DNA of 64,000 bases from NCBI GenBank assembly GCA_030248195.1, contig JASAND010027724.1:160374-224373 (forward strand). Reading direction: 5' to 3'. Below the pieces are notes generated by a model. The model was not told the DNA's origin. It made no database searches and saw only the letters and a program-made list of their open reading frames with translations. Origin of the DNA: Trissonchulus latispiculum (taxonomy: Eukaryota; Nematoda; Enoplea; Enoplida; Ironidae). The position numbers and the translations under genes were made by a program. Numbering within the stretch: the stretch's first letter is position 1; the number at the start of each line of letters is the position of its first letter. Of this stretch, positions 21,947 to 33,190 are shown piece by piece.

Positions 21947-23734
21947 CTACATCACCAAAGTGACTGTCGAAACACTAGTAACCGGTGGAAAAAGTTGATC
22001 CATAGTTTCATCTTGAGAGAGAGAGGTGGAAGGGGGAGGGGCAGGAGGAGCCGAGGAGTCCTCGGTCTCCATAGGGATAGCAACAGAAGGAGCCGGGGAA
22101 GGAATGGGAGTGGGGGGAATGATATTGACCGAGGGAAGGGAGGAAAAAGAAGACGTTTGCGTCGAAAACGGCTCAGTAAGTGGCTGAAAATTTTCGGGAA
22201 CTGGACCCGGAGTGCTGCAGGCAGCACCTTCCTCGCCGACAACCGCAGCCGGTCCAGATGGAGCCAGAGGCAAATCCCGCTCGGTGCGGGACGAAGCCTC
22301 TACACCAGAAGAACCGACCTGCGATGGCTGAGCCAGCGACGAGGAAGGGCCTTCGAACACCGTCGAATCCGAGGGAGACTGATTTTCTTCCGTATAAACA
22401 ACATGAAAAGCCGCTGCCGGCTGGTTTGACTGTTCCGAGAAAGGAGAGCGGGTAGCGGGTGGGATGAGAGGACGGAGGGGGGTAGAGGGAAAGGGCAAGT
22501 CCCCAGCTGGAACTTCCGCCTGAGAAGGTGGCCGCGAGGACACTTCCCATTTTGGAGGAGGCGTTTCTGGTCTGGGCTCATTTTCTGCATCAGAAGAATT
22601 TGAAGAGACATCCAGAATTTCTGAGGGAAGTCTCTCTGGCACCTCATGCTGCTCAGCAGCTTTTTCATCTAATTTGCGCTCCTCACGCTCTTTATCCGGT
22701 TTCGGAGCTTTCGGAGTAAACGTGTATTCCGGTTCTTCACCGGCCAACTCAATTTGTTGCGCACTCGGAACCAAGACAGGATTCGGACGCTCTACCACAG
22801 AAGTCAACAAGTCAGAATTTAGCATATCCTGGTCTGGCAAAAGTTCCAGAGGCGGAGATTTAGACAGAATTTTGACATCAACCAATTTTTGAGAGTGACG
22901 CCTGTCACCATCAATATGCGCGATCAAAAATTTAGTCAAAGGTCGAAAGGCAGGTTCATCCATAATATGCGCAAAAGCCGAGCCTTCAAAACGCCCCAAG
23001 GTGTCCAGCTGCGAAACTTGGCTCAAGGTTTTTGTGCGCTGCAGCAATTGGAAGTGCTCTGTAGAAAAAGAAGGACACGAATGCAGCAAGCGCTGTACAA
23101 CCAAAACTAAATCAACCACATCTTTGATCGCATACGCAATTTCAGTAGGCTTCAAAAAGGACATAAAACCGTGCGCCGAAATTTCCTTACACAAGCGCCC
23201 CGGATATTTGAGAACATGCTGCTGGAGCCACCCCATGGAAAGGTTCTCATGCAGTTTGGGAGGAGGGAGACACCGCTGATTATTCTCATCGAACCAAATA
23301 TGCGGGCCCCGCATTGGATGTTCAGGATCATTCTCGGGAGGGAGTCCCTTAAGGGCCATTCTGCGATAAGCAAAGCGATAAAAATGATTTATATCAACTA
23401 GCGAATTTCTGGCATCAATGCCAAGGTTACCCAAAATCCGGCGCGCATCCGACAAAGCGCCAACCGCCAAAACCGGAAACGGAGTGTTATACAGCAGCGG
23501 CTGTAATGCATAGCGTATCAATTTCCACGATGGAACCTGAAGGTAGATGACGTGAACCATCACCACAGTGATTCTCAAGCTGGACTCAAACCGAGACTCG
23601 ATGGTCGGATTCAAGGGGTCAATCGCTTCACGAAAGGCTGTGATATCCGTTGGGACCGCAAACTGTAAGGTCGTCGCAGACTGACCCGTAGGGATATCCA
23701 ACCATTGCTGAGGATGACCCTCAACATCCAGCAC
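21947..23734 (-). pseudogene. Large unrecognised protein segment of the element (595 codons)
   Basis: The longest frame in the NADAR half. The first ~270 residues look globular (WLDIPTGQSATTLQFAVP, then GPHIWFDENNQRCLPPPKLH, then KFLIAHIDGDRRHSQ). The rest is acidic and Pro/Ser-rich and probably disordered (EVPERLPSEILDVSSNSSD; TPIPSPAPSVAIPMETEDSS). I recognise neither a gag capsid nor an envelope. It has no zinc knuckle and no clear membrane segment. It could be a divergent gag-like or accessory protein. Upstream codons continue in the 23611-24231 frame after an indel near 23740. Confidence 0.5.
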
Positions 23735-23739
23735 AAGGA

Positions 23740-24361
23740 AGCCCGCCTCCTTAGCCCAAAAAACAAATTTTCAACCTCGCCGACAAGATACTGAATCTCA
23801 GTAATAATACAAGTAGCAGACCGTAACTTTTCAGGCAAGAACGTAGCCTGATGAATGGTATTCAGCCAGTCTTCCCGCCAGCGTCTGTCAGCGGCGGAGC
23901 CAAAATCAATTTTTGGGGGAGGATTTTCTGCAAACACAAGACTCAAATCTCCTAACGAAATGGGAGGCAGCGGTTCGGTGTTAGATTTCCGTTTCTCTGA
24001 GCGTTCCCGTTTCCGAGACCGGCGCGAAGTCGCAGCTTTTTGTGGATGTTTCGCTTTCTGAGATTTCGAGGTCAGGGCCCGGAGAAGGGTCCGAAACTGT
24101 TTCGATATCAACTGTGACCTCCTCTGAGGTGTCTTTTTCAGACGACTGCTAGCTTGCATCTGATTCAGAAGTACGAGACTTTTTCGTCCGCTGAGAGCGG
24201 CGTAAAGGAATCTGAGAGCTAGGAGGGGCACCTACTTCTGAAAGGTTTTTCCAGTCCCTTGTCGCCCCTTTTTCCTGTAAAGTTTCTGACAACGGTTGCT
24301 CAGGACTAGACTCCCGTTCTGACGTTTCAGATTTATCTTGGTGACGGCGTTTTCGAACCAT
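23740..24361 (-). pseudogene. Basic N-terminal segment of the element's last reading frame
   Basis: Two overlapping frames (24361-24149 and 24231 down) share a start ATG at 24361 followed by a very basic, Ser/Arg/Lys-rich stretch (MVRKRRHQDKSETSE; SRRSRKRERSEKRKS) suitable as a nuclear localisation or nucleic-acid-binding tail. It then enters PPISLGDLSLVFAENPPPK. The ATG is the first plausible start after the 745-bp gap following integrase, so the region 24361-19229 could have been one protein of roughly 1,700 residues. Confidence 0.45.
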
Positions 24362-25106
24362 TTTTCTGCCCGACAGGCGCTGTGGCAGACTAACTGACCC
24401 TACACACTCAAATAATCAAAAATACCACCTGATCAATTTTCCTGAACTGGTCCAGAAAACAAACCAAATGTGGACAAGAACCCCAGAAGGCCTCCTGACC
24501 ACTGAACCAAAACAGGACTCACAACCAAACAAGTAACCAAACCAGCTCTGAAACAAAAATAAATATAGTGCATTACATAGAAGTGAAAAGAAAAGCCAAG
24601 TTCATTACGACAAACAGAAAAATTTATAGAAAAATTAAACCCAGAGAAATAGAAACCATAATACAAAGAAACGTCAAAGAACGAGAACCACAAGGGTATC
24701 CGAAAGTACGTATTCAAGGAATTTCAAAGTTCAGTGCGTCAAAATTAATTAAGTACGTATTGTACAATTTAAGAGGATTCAAAAGTGGAATTTTAAAAGA
24801 ATAAAAATGACGGCAGAATTTGTAAAATTTAATCTAAGAGAGAATACGTATATACGTATACAAGAAAACATCCAAGAAAATCTATGGAAAAAGAATTTTA
24901 TTTACCAAAAACGATAGGAACCAGGTTGGTGCCAAACGAGAATACACAAATATATAAGCGCCTAAAATAGTAAAAAGTAAGTAACAAAGTTAAGGGCTAA
25001 AACAAAGAAAAGATGAGATCACGCTAGAACAAAAGCTATAAAATGAACAAAAGACATAGGTGAGGCATACAGACAAAATACAAAAATACAGACAATACGA
25101 CCGGAA
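24362..25106. other. Non-coding gap between integrase and the NADAR-bearing frame
   Basis: A-rich on the plus strand, with no open frame of interest and no tandem repeats. It may contain a promoter, internal initiation site or splice site for the downstream frame. Nothing specific is visible. Confidence 0.4.
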
Positions 25107-26290
25107 CTAGGTAAGGAATGGCTTTAGACGGTTTACATGAATTTTCTCGGTAGGGGGATCCGTTTTTGTAGTAGACTGGATTTCAACATTAGGAGGCGCG
25201 AGAACTTTAACCACCCGGAACGGTCCCTCGAAGACTGGCAAGTATTTGCGGCTTGCACCCTTCGGTATATTCGCCTTTGCAATATCTTTCCATACTAGCA
25301 TACCTTCTTTGTAATCAACTTTCTTAACATTCGCATCATAATCGTTTTTACGCTTTTTCAAGATTTTTTCCATATGCTCCTTCAGTAGATCACGAGAAAA
25401 ACGTAAGCGTTTACGCAGGTCTTGCACGTATGACGAGTTGAAAGGTCTAGTTGTCGGATCAGGCATTTTCAAAAAGTTTTCAGAAAACAAACGAGGATCA
25501 CGTCCATGCAAAAGATAGTATAGAGACTCTTCGGTAGAGGCATATGGGGCTGCCCGATACACGAACAGCACCCAAGGGAGAAGGGTGTCCAACTCCCGCT
25601 CAAAAGCCAACATACATTTGCGTAAGATGCCTTTAAGAGTACCATTTAGGCGTTCACAAGCACCATTCGACTGTGGGTGATATGCTGTAGTACGTACGTA
25701 CTTTTCGTGTTCCCATAAGTTTACAAAGCTCATCCATAAGAGTAGAACAAAAAGGGGTGCCCCGATCAGTCAAAATTTCGCGAGGGGCCCCATGAACCGC
25801 AATAACTTGTTCCGCCAAAAGTTTTGCAATAGTATTGGTCTGTTCATTAGCCATAACGAAGGCCCACCCCCAACGCGTCAGAAAATCGACCATTACCAAA
25901 ACTTTGCAGTGACTCGCGGAAGTAGTAGGAGCATGCATGACATCCATGCTGATCCTTTCGAATGGTGCCTCTACCGGAGTAAAAAATTTCATATAGGCTT
26001 GCGGCTTGCGAGGACCAGGGTTGCAAGCCGCACATACTTGGCAGCATTCGAGGAACCGTGTAACATCGCGAGACATAGTATCCCAGTAATATCTGGCGGC
26101 TATTATTCCCATCATTTTAGATCTCCCAACATGACAACCCCCCAAAAAGTCATTATGACATTCTTTAAGAACATATTGACGACAATCATTGGGGACCACA
26201 ATAAGACGAATGGCATCAGGGAGGGGAACTCCTTTCTTATCAGTTTGAAAACGGTATAGCATGTCATTTTCGTAGACGAATTTAGAGGCA
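25107..26290 (-). pseudogene. Integrase of the gypsy-like element
   Basis: Two frames joined by an indel near 25690. The zinc-binding region has ECHNDFLGGCHVG, then CCQVCAAC (HHCC). The catalytic core has MDVM near 25945 (first Asp), ILTDRGTPF near 25768 (second Asp) and, in the other frame, YHPQSNGACERLN near 25655 (Glu), i.e. a complete D,D-35-E set. The C-terminal part has DPTTRPFNSSYV, then FEGPFRVVKVLAPPNVEI and HVNRLKPF, the usual Ty3/gypsy tail. No chromodomain is seen. Confidence 0.88.
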
Positions 26291-28889
26291 GAACTACGTA
26301 CGTACGAGGAAGTTTGTCATTTTGCAAAAATTCAATCATCGCAGAAGTGAACGGGTCAGCCTTAAGGGTCTCAGACCAAATTTCTTTTGCCGCGAGCATC
26401 GGCACAGGGTGACCCGGACCATCATCAGGACCCTCATCGTCTACAACGTCATCTAACAATGCAAAAAGATATTCCGGAATTTTCGGATATTCAGCAAAAA
26501 CCCCGTCAATGGCAGGCGGATTGCGAGATAATGCGTCCGCTGCCCCGTTGACTGAACCAGGTTTTTGAATAACACGAAAACGAAATTGTTCCATAAAAGC
26601 ACGCCAACGGGCCACCCTCCCTTCAGCCGTCTTGGGTTGTGCGGCATCGCCCAGGATGTGTTCCAGGGCCTGATGGTCCGTGATCACGTCAAATTTGTGT
26701 AGAATCAAATAATGCTGAAAGTAGGAAATTCCAAAAAAGATAGCGAGGGCCTCCAATTCAGTAACAGTGTAGTTCTTTTCAGATGCATGGAGGGCTCTGG
26801 CCGCGTACGCAACTGGGTGAAATTTTTCCTTATCGTCTGCCTGTTGTAAAGTGGCAGCTATACCCTGATAACTAGCGTCAGTAACAAGAGTAAAAGGTTT
26901 CGTAAAATTTGGATAAATCAAAACGGGTGCTGTAATTAATTTTTCCTTCAAAGTCTCGAAAGCAACTTGACAAGCAGAATCCCGGACAAATTCAGCACCT
27001 TTTTTCAAAAGTCGGGTCAAAGGATTAGCAATTTTGGCAAAATGAGGGACAAAACGACGATAATAGCCCGCTAGACCCAAAAAACTTTGAATATCTTTGA
27101 CAGATTGAGGCACGGGAAATTGACGAACCACCCGAATTTTGTTAGGATCGGTAGCAATGCCAAATTCTGAAAGAATATGACCCAAAAAGGCCATCTGTTT
27201 CCGTGCAAATTCGCATTTTGACAATTTTAGCAAAACATGCTCTTTTGCACAACGTTGAAAAATGTCAAGTAGACGCTGCAGGTGGTGATTCTGAGTTGGA
27301 CTAGTAACTAGAATATCATCAATATAGACAATAAACCCTTCCATAATACGATCAATTATCCGTTGGAAGGTACTGGGGGCGTTACACAACCCAAACGGCA
27401 TAACTTTGAATTCATACAAACCAGAATGGGTAATAAAGGCCGTTTTTTCCCGATCAGCAGGGTAAACCGGAATTTGATGAAAACCAGAAGCTAGATCCAA
27501 TTTCGAAAAAATACAATGGCCCAAAATAAGCTCAAAACGACCATCAATTCGGGGGAGAGGATAACAATCTTTCTTGGTGACAGAATTTAATTTACGATAA
27601 TCGACACAAAGACGCCAATCCCCATCTTTCTTTGCGACTAGAATAATCGGGGAAGCCCACGGAGACCGAGAGGGTTGTATGAGGCCCTGCTCCAACCACG
27701 CGGATAATTTCTCGTCTATAATTTTCTTCTGTGCTGGGTTAACTTTATAAGCCCGAGCACGAATAGGCCGTTTTCCTGGCTCAATTTCGATATAATGATA
27801 GTCGATATCGGTTTTACCAAAACCGCCTGTAGCGTCCCAAATATCAGGAAAATTTAGAATCATGAGTTTTAACCGCCGCTGATTTCGACGGGACAAACAA
27901 CAATCTTTCAAGCTAATTTTTCCGTTCAAAAGAGCACGTTTTCCTGCATCTGCAAAAAGGGCAGTAGCTACAGATTCAGCTGCAGTCAGAGAGTCAACCT
28001 CGACCTCTTCTTCAGGAGTACGTACAATATCCCCGTTCTGAGGGATACGTGAAAAGGCCTCATCGAAAGACAAATCAGTAGGATGATATTTTTCCGTGGT
28101 CACTCTGTACGTACGGGGCTCGAACCCAGGTTCTCCCGGATGGATCTTTCGACGTAAAAATTTTCGAAACTTTTTAGGCGGAGCGGAAGGTACCTGGTTG
28201 AGGTCCACGCCCTCACCCTGGGGCCCCTGGCCAGCAGGGAGCTCAGGGGGAGGCTGAGACTCTGACGCCCAAGACTCTACAATATATGAAAACGCAACCG
28301 GTACCGTTGGCCAAGAATCTTTCGTTTCTTGTGAAAAATCAACCAAATTCTTACCCGAAAACAAACATGACTGTAAAGGTTTAACCTCCCCATCCAAAAC
28401 TTTGGGGGTAACCACCCCCTCTTTTAGAGGAGACGGAGGCTCAGGAGGGGCCGTAACCCCCTTAGCGCACGAAGTCGCTTCCGGGATTTTTTCAGATTCG
28501 TCAAAAAATTCATTCGGATGTAGGGGGTCCACCCCCTCTTTTAGCAGGAGGTCCCCTTGCGTAAAATCGACATCACAATTAAGAACTAACGGGTCATCAA
28601 AAGGAGAATCAAACAAAGACCCGGTAAATGGAGAAGAAATTTGCGGAGGAGGGGTCCCGAGGTCCTCATCAACAATGAACAACATATCGTCAGTATACGT
28701 ATCGACATTAACTTGAGCCCTCGTGACTGCCAACGGTACATCTAGGTTAGGGTCTGTGGCGAAATAGTCTTCAGCCGGGCTAATGGACCCCAACACAGTG
28801 GCTTTTGATAATTCAGTTTGTGGGATTTGCGACCAAAAAATCAAAAACTGTTTCCCGAGGCACAACAATCCCCCCATAAGGCAAAACAC
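26112..28889 (-). pseudogene. Reverse transcriptase-RNase H of the gypsy-like element
   Basis: A 925-codon frame, the longest in the window. An acidic/Pro linker is followed by RT motifs: LEQGLIQPSRSPWASPIILV, WRLCVDYRKLNSVT, SKLDLASGFHQIPV, MPFGLCNAPSTFQRII and catalytic YIDDI at 27313-27327. RNase H follows with FTLVTDASYQG, TVTELEALA and ITDHQALEHILGD. The frame is lost near 26290 before the integrase zinc finger, and its upstream end overlaps the protease frame out of phase near 28840. The domain order and YIDDI place it in Ty3/gypsy. Confidence 0.92.
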
Positions 28890-30161
28890 GATTTATATGT
28901 ACAAAATCATCAAAAGGTTCGAACAGATGGGGAGTCTCGGTCAGTCTTCGGGAGACCCGGGCCTGAGACCAGACCTCCGAGGAGGGAGGGACCACCACAT
29001 CAACTGCCAAAACTACTGCCAAAACTGTAGAATCCCGGGTGTTCCATTCAGCTCTCAACTGATCAGGGGTGAGCAAATCGTTCATCGTACCCATATAAAC
29101 TTTATTCTGAGAGAGAATGATATCCCAAGAAAAAGCTTTCATAAAATCAGTACCTAGCAAGATATCCCTGTAAAAGTCGGGGGCCACGTGAAAATGCCAC
29201 CCGAACTGAATTTGACCAACTTTGAAAGGCAAAAATGCTTTCCCAGTTAGTTTCAAATAATTCGTTGTGTTCGTGCTTTGATAGGATCCGGGTAATGAAC
29301 CACGATTTCCGCGCCCGCCCTGAGGAGAAGTTCAAGGCCCCCCGTACTGATGATCGAAATGGACGCTCCCGTGTCTACAATTGCAACCAATTTTTGACCG
29401 TTGACGTCAATCAGAATTGCTGGAGTGTTTTCACCCGCTGCTAGAACAGATTCAAGGTCGATTTCTGGGACATCCCCCGGTTCTGCGAGAGCTGAATGGC
29501 CCATTAAATCAGAAATTTGTACTACACAATGAGAATTTACCTGTGAGGCTGGCGTAGCCTCTGTTTCTGGAGGAGAAACTGCCTCCCCTTGATCGTCCCG
29601 GACCCAATTTGTAGCCTCAGCTGGTGCAGGTTCTTGGACAGGTGGTTCGGGAGGAGCCGTATAGGGAGTCCCTGGACCCGCCAAGATGGGAGAGCCCCCC
29701 GCACACCACGAATCCGACGGCTCAGCTTCATTCATCCAGATATTATTTGAATCAAATTTGTTTAGCCACAAACGCAGAAAAAGATCAGTCATCTCACCTA
29801 TGTGCAACCTAATGGCGTCAAAATACTTATTCATAAATTCGTGAGTTTGGCCATGAATAGCTGCTAGTGTAGAGAAATTCCGATGAAGCAACTGAAATTT
29901 TTGAGCCACTTGATGTTCTACTGAGTCAGCATCAAAAGACAAATTTGCCCCCAAAACTTGTTCCGAGGATTCTCCCGGCTGATCTGTGAGGCCTAAACGT
30001 TCATAATCAGGTTCAATCTGTAACATGTTGACAGAAAGTTGGTTGACCATCTGATTTGTGCGCCTTTCAAAAAGCCTAGCAGGCTGGCGTAAACGGAATC
30101 CGGAAAGCGAACTAGGGATAGCTGGAATTCCGTTAACGGACGGGGTAAATTCCGGAATCAC
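28813..30161 (-). pseudogene. Aspartic protease region of the gypsy-like element
   Basis: Frame 30161-29253 begins with an unrecognised segment (HRNFSTLAAIHGQTHEFMNK), a Pro/Ala-rich linker, then LVAIVDTGASISIIS with the DTG active site at 29361-29378. The flap and C-terminal motif (YRDILLGTDFMKAF) continue in the overlapping frame 29256-28813. There is no CCHC zinc knuckle, so true gag is missing. The sequence upstream of about 30150 belongs to the GTTAACGG repeat family. Confidence 0.82.
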
Positions 30162-30260
30162 CTCGGCAGTAACGGATTTTCAAAAATTCAAGACGGGGAA
30201 TTCCATTTTGGAAAGGCGTTGTACGTTAACGGAATTCCGGAATCCCGTCAACGTCAGGCA
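30125..30260. repeat. GGAATTCCGTTAACGG palindromic motif cluster
   Basis: Several copies of the self-complementary word GGAATTCCGTTAACGG and its extensions (AATTCCGTTAACGG, GTTAACGGAATTCC) occur here and again at 33495-33540 and 33705-33775. They mark the 5' break of the retroelement. Confidence 0.6.
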
Positions 30261-30354
30261 AACGATAAATGCCTATAAGATTCAACCTAGCTAATAGCAT
30301 ATAATGCTGCAATGGATACCATCCGTTATAACTATCTGCAGGGGGTTGGATGGA

Positions 30355-30790
30355 ATCATAGGTGTGGCTGGCGAAAAAAGTGGGGGTGGGGGTTCAGAAA
30401 AAAGTAGGGAGGGGGGTTTGGCGAAAAAAGGGGGAGGGGGGTCTCGAAAAGTCGATTTGGGGGAGGGGTAAGAAAAATTTTCAAGGGGGGTCGGAGAAAA
30501 ATTTCGAAGAAAGTCGGTTTTTCGTTAAAAACTTGAAAAATTTTCTCAATTTACAGCTATTTTTAACAATTTTTAGCTTAAACAAGCGAATTCTAGCAAT
30601 TTTTCGCCAATTTTTGGAATTTTTTGGAAAAATTTAGAATTTTTAGCTAAAAATTTTCAAAAATTTAGGTAGGGGTTTGAAAATTTTTAGGGGGGAGGGG
30701 TCTGAAAAAATCAATTTGGGGGGAGGGGTAGGAAAAACTTTTTAGGGGGGGGGTTGGCGACCCCTCCATTTGGGGGGAGGGGTCCCACCT
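30355..30790. repeat. G-tract repeat block ('ggtgtggctggcgaaaaaa' head)
   Basis: The block opens with GGTGTGGCTGGCGAAAAAAG, then alternates G tracts with AAAAA/TTTTT and ends in CCCCTCC...GGGGAGGGG. Related heads occur at 31569 (GGTGTGGCTGGGCAAAAAC) and 31892 (TGTGTGACTGGCGAATAAAG). Confidence 0.6.
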
Positions 30791-30792
30791 AG

Positions 30793-31136
30793 TGTTCTTG
30801 GCCGCAGGCCGCCGGCTGGCCGGCGGCTAGTAACACATATTTTTGAGTGTCTGAGCCAGAAAATTGCTAAATATTTAAATTATGCATTACAAAGACAATG
30901 AAAATATTTTTACCTTATCTACTTGGATAAAGTTCACCTTCAGTCTTGAATTTGTTTTGTAAATATTCGTAGCTCTGTTCAAATTGCAGTGTTAACTACA
31001 AATATTTGTGATAGGCCGCGGCCAGCCGCCGGCCAACGGCCAGCCGGCGGCTGAACGGCCGAACGGCCAACGGCCGGCCGCCAGCCCGACGGCCAGACGC
31101 TCAGCCGGGACAGCTGCCCGGCCGTTCTAAAACACT
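30793..31136. mobile_element. GGCC-palindromic element, second copy
   Basis: GGCC-rich palindromic ends (30800-30830 and 31012-31115) flank an AT-rich core of about 180 bp. The outer ends are CTAGTGTTCTTGGCC on the left and, on the right, AAAACACTAG, i.e. inverted CTAGTGTTTT. The same architecture is at 3055-3412. Confidence 0.55.
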
Positions 31137-32150
31137 AGTCCCACCCCCCCCCCCCCTAACACACCTATGGTTGGAATGGATGAGGGAGTATGAGGCGTCA
31201 TCATAGATGAGAGAATCGAGGGAGAGGAATCTGCCATCACCCCCCCATTTCCGGCCTCATTAAATTTTAAAAATGGCCGAAAATGCAAAACGTTCTGTAT
31301 TTTAGCCATTTTTTCTTCAAAATAAGGCATGTTTTCCCCAGAATCCAAACATGACATTTTGAAAAATGGCTAAAAAATGCAGAAATCATTTTATTTCAGC
31401 CCTGTGTTCTTTAAAATTATTTTCCTTTTTAACGTTTGAGTCGTTTTCACACCGTTGTAAAACGATTTTATGCCAGAATAAGACAAACCTCTTGCAAAAA
31501 CGGCAAAAAATGAACTTTTTGGGTCCAAACATTGCCTGGACTGGAGTGTTCGGATCGGGGCGGGGCATAGGTGTGGCTGGGCAAAAACCCGGGGGGGGGG
31601 TCCCGACGGAGGGTGGGTGGACCCCCTAAATTTTCGGTTTTATGCCATTTTTGGCCACTTTTTGGCCAAAAATCTGGGGGGGGGTCGCCAAAATTTGTCA
31701 TTTTGGGTTTGGGGGCCCCACCCACCCCACCCCTAACACATCTATGGGGCGGGGGATATGCCGCAAGCTACGAGTGGGCATATATACATGTTGAAGTTTC
31801 CCGGGGGAGGTAACCTTGGTTAAAAATATTTGAATGAGCCAACTTCGTTTGGGGGCTCTATATCTATGGAATGGACCCTCCTCCAGAAATATGTGTGACT
31901 GGCGAATAAAGTGGGGGGTTCGAAAACAGTAGGAAGGGGTCTCTAAAACGGGGAGGGGGTTGGCAAAACAGTTTTCACTTCGTCTGAAAAAATTCTGAAT
32001 TTTCATTTCCGATTTTCATCTTTCTGATTTCAGATCTTTAGATTTGGGGGTTGGGGTAGCTAAATTTTTAGCGTGGATCGCCTCGGCCTCTGAAATCTGT
32101 CCGATTGGGAGAAGTTTACCCCGCCCCCGCCCCTAAAACACCAATACCTC
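31130..32150. repeat. Further G-tract repeats
   Basis: Copies of the same dispersed G-rich family (31569-31745 and 31890-31970) with intervening unique sequence. Overlapping open frames on both strands are not supported as genes. Confidence 0.45.
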
Positions 32151-32278
32151 CAACCGTCCCTCCACTCAAATTTTTTCTATTATATATGTTTTCAGCTGTT
32201 TATAATGCTACAAACATCAAACCGTGATGCAATTTTAACGTTAGACTTTGGGAACTCGAAAACTCAACCAGGGTTTTT

Positions 32279-32880
32279 TTTGGTCGCCGAACTTTAGGCC
32301 AAATGGCCTCAACGACTCAAATTTTTTAGGCCATCAGCCAAAAAATTTAGGCCATCCAAATTTTGTTAATTTTTAGGTTGTGCATTATTGTACGCATTGT
32401 TAAAATTACAGTTATCATGTATTCACACGTTATATATTCAAAAATCGCTGTTTAACAACAAAAATTGCAATCGTCACTGTTTGACACACTAGAAAAACAA
32501 CGTTTTTACCTTAAAATGACAAAAACAGAACCTTGTTAGCATAGAAATAATAGTGCACGACAGTATTAATGAATTATATAATGAATTTTTATTGAAAATT
32601 AAAACAGGTAGGCACATACGAGTATGAGCGAAAGAAAGAAAACTTAAACTAATAGAAATAAAGTTATACTACAGACATACTAAAATAGTATTTCTTCGAT
32701 GAAATCGTTATAATATATAGTACTCAACACGGCAGTATATCCAAAACTCAGGTCAATATTAAGTCGGAATGTACGTAAATCAGTAAAAAACTTATACATG
32801 TTTACCCCGATAATATATAAATACCTTTTGAAATTTAAGTTTAAATTTAGCTAGCCCCCGGTTGCGGCCCTGCTACGTAT
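32279..32880 (+). repeat. Dispersed repeat with GGTCGCCGAACTTTAGGCC head, copy 1
   Basis: The first ~180 bp (GGTCGCCGAACTTTAGGCC, then GGCCTCAACGA, then TTTAGGTTGTGC and ACGCATTGTTAAAATTACAG) match 58313 down to about 58130 on the opposite strand at high identity. The right boundary is uncertain. Confidence 0.65.
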
Positions 32881-32884
32881 TTAG

Positions 32885-33190
32885 TCACTGTTCTGCCCTG
32901 CTTATTGCATTGTTCAAACTCATATCAGTTAGCACTGCTTGAAAGGTATCCTTTAAAATTACGTCAGGGCAAGCAATAAAGATGCTCCTCCGAGGAGTGA
33001 AATCGTACGTATATACGTAATATATGTATTTTAGTTATGGTCTAGTTGTAAAGTCAAGAAAGGAATATATATATACGTATACGTCTTTTAAAACTGCTTT
33101 AAATGGGTGCTGGGTTAAAAAGAGAAGACCAGGTTGTTGACGAGTTAATATGGGTCACTCCAGTACTAACCACGCAGGATGGTTGGTATA
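32885..33190 (+). repeat. Single arm related to the foldback element at 53211-53999
   Basis: The run from CACTGTTCTGCCCTGC through AATAAAGATGCTCCTCCGAGG to GAGTTAATATGGG follows 53125-53365 closely, including about 85 bp outside the arm proper. No inverted partner is present nearby. Confidence 0.6.

Larger units (their letters stand above)
15890..30161 (-). mobile_element. Decayed Ty3/gypsy-like element with a NADAR-encoding 3' region
   Basis: Read on the minus strand the order is: aspartic protease (30161-28813), RT-RNase H (28889 to about 26290), integrase (26262-25107), about 745 bp non-coding, a broken proline/serine-rich reading frame (24361-20241) and a NADAR domain (20212-19229). Then come about 2.8 kb of non-coding sequence and a polypurine-tract-like site at 16359-16369. 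The protease-RT-RNase H-integrase order is that of Ty3/gypsy (Metaviridae-like) elements. No gag with a zinc knuckle and no 5' LTR are seen. The 5' end stops near 30150 in another repeat family. Every long frame has indels. That the NADAR part belongs to the same element is inferred from strand, contiguity and shared decay, not proved. Confidence 0.75.

Noticed and set aside
24433..24804. Small open frames in the gap after integrase
   Set aside because: Short, on both strands, with no motif or basis for expression.
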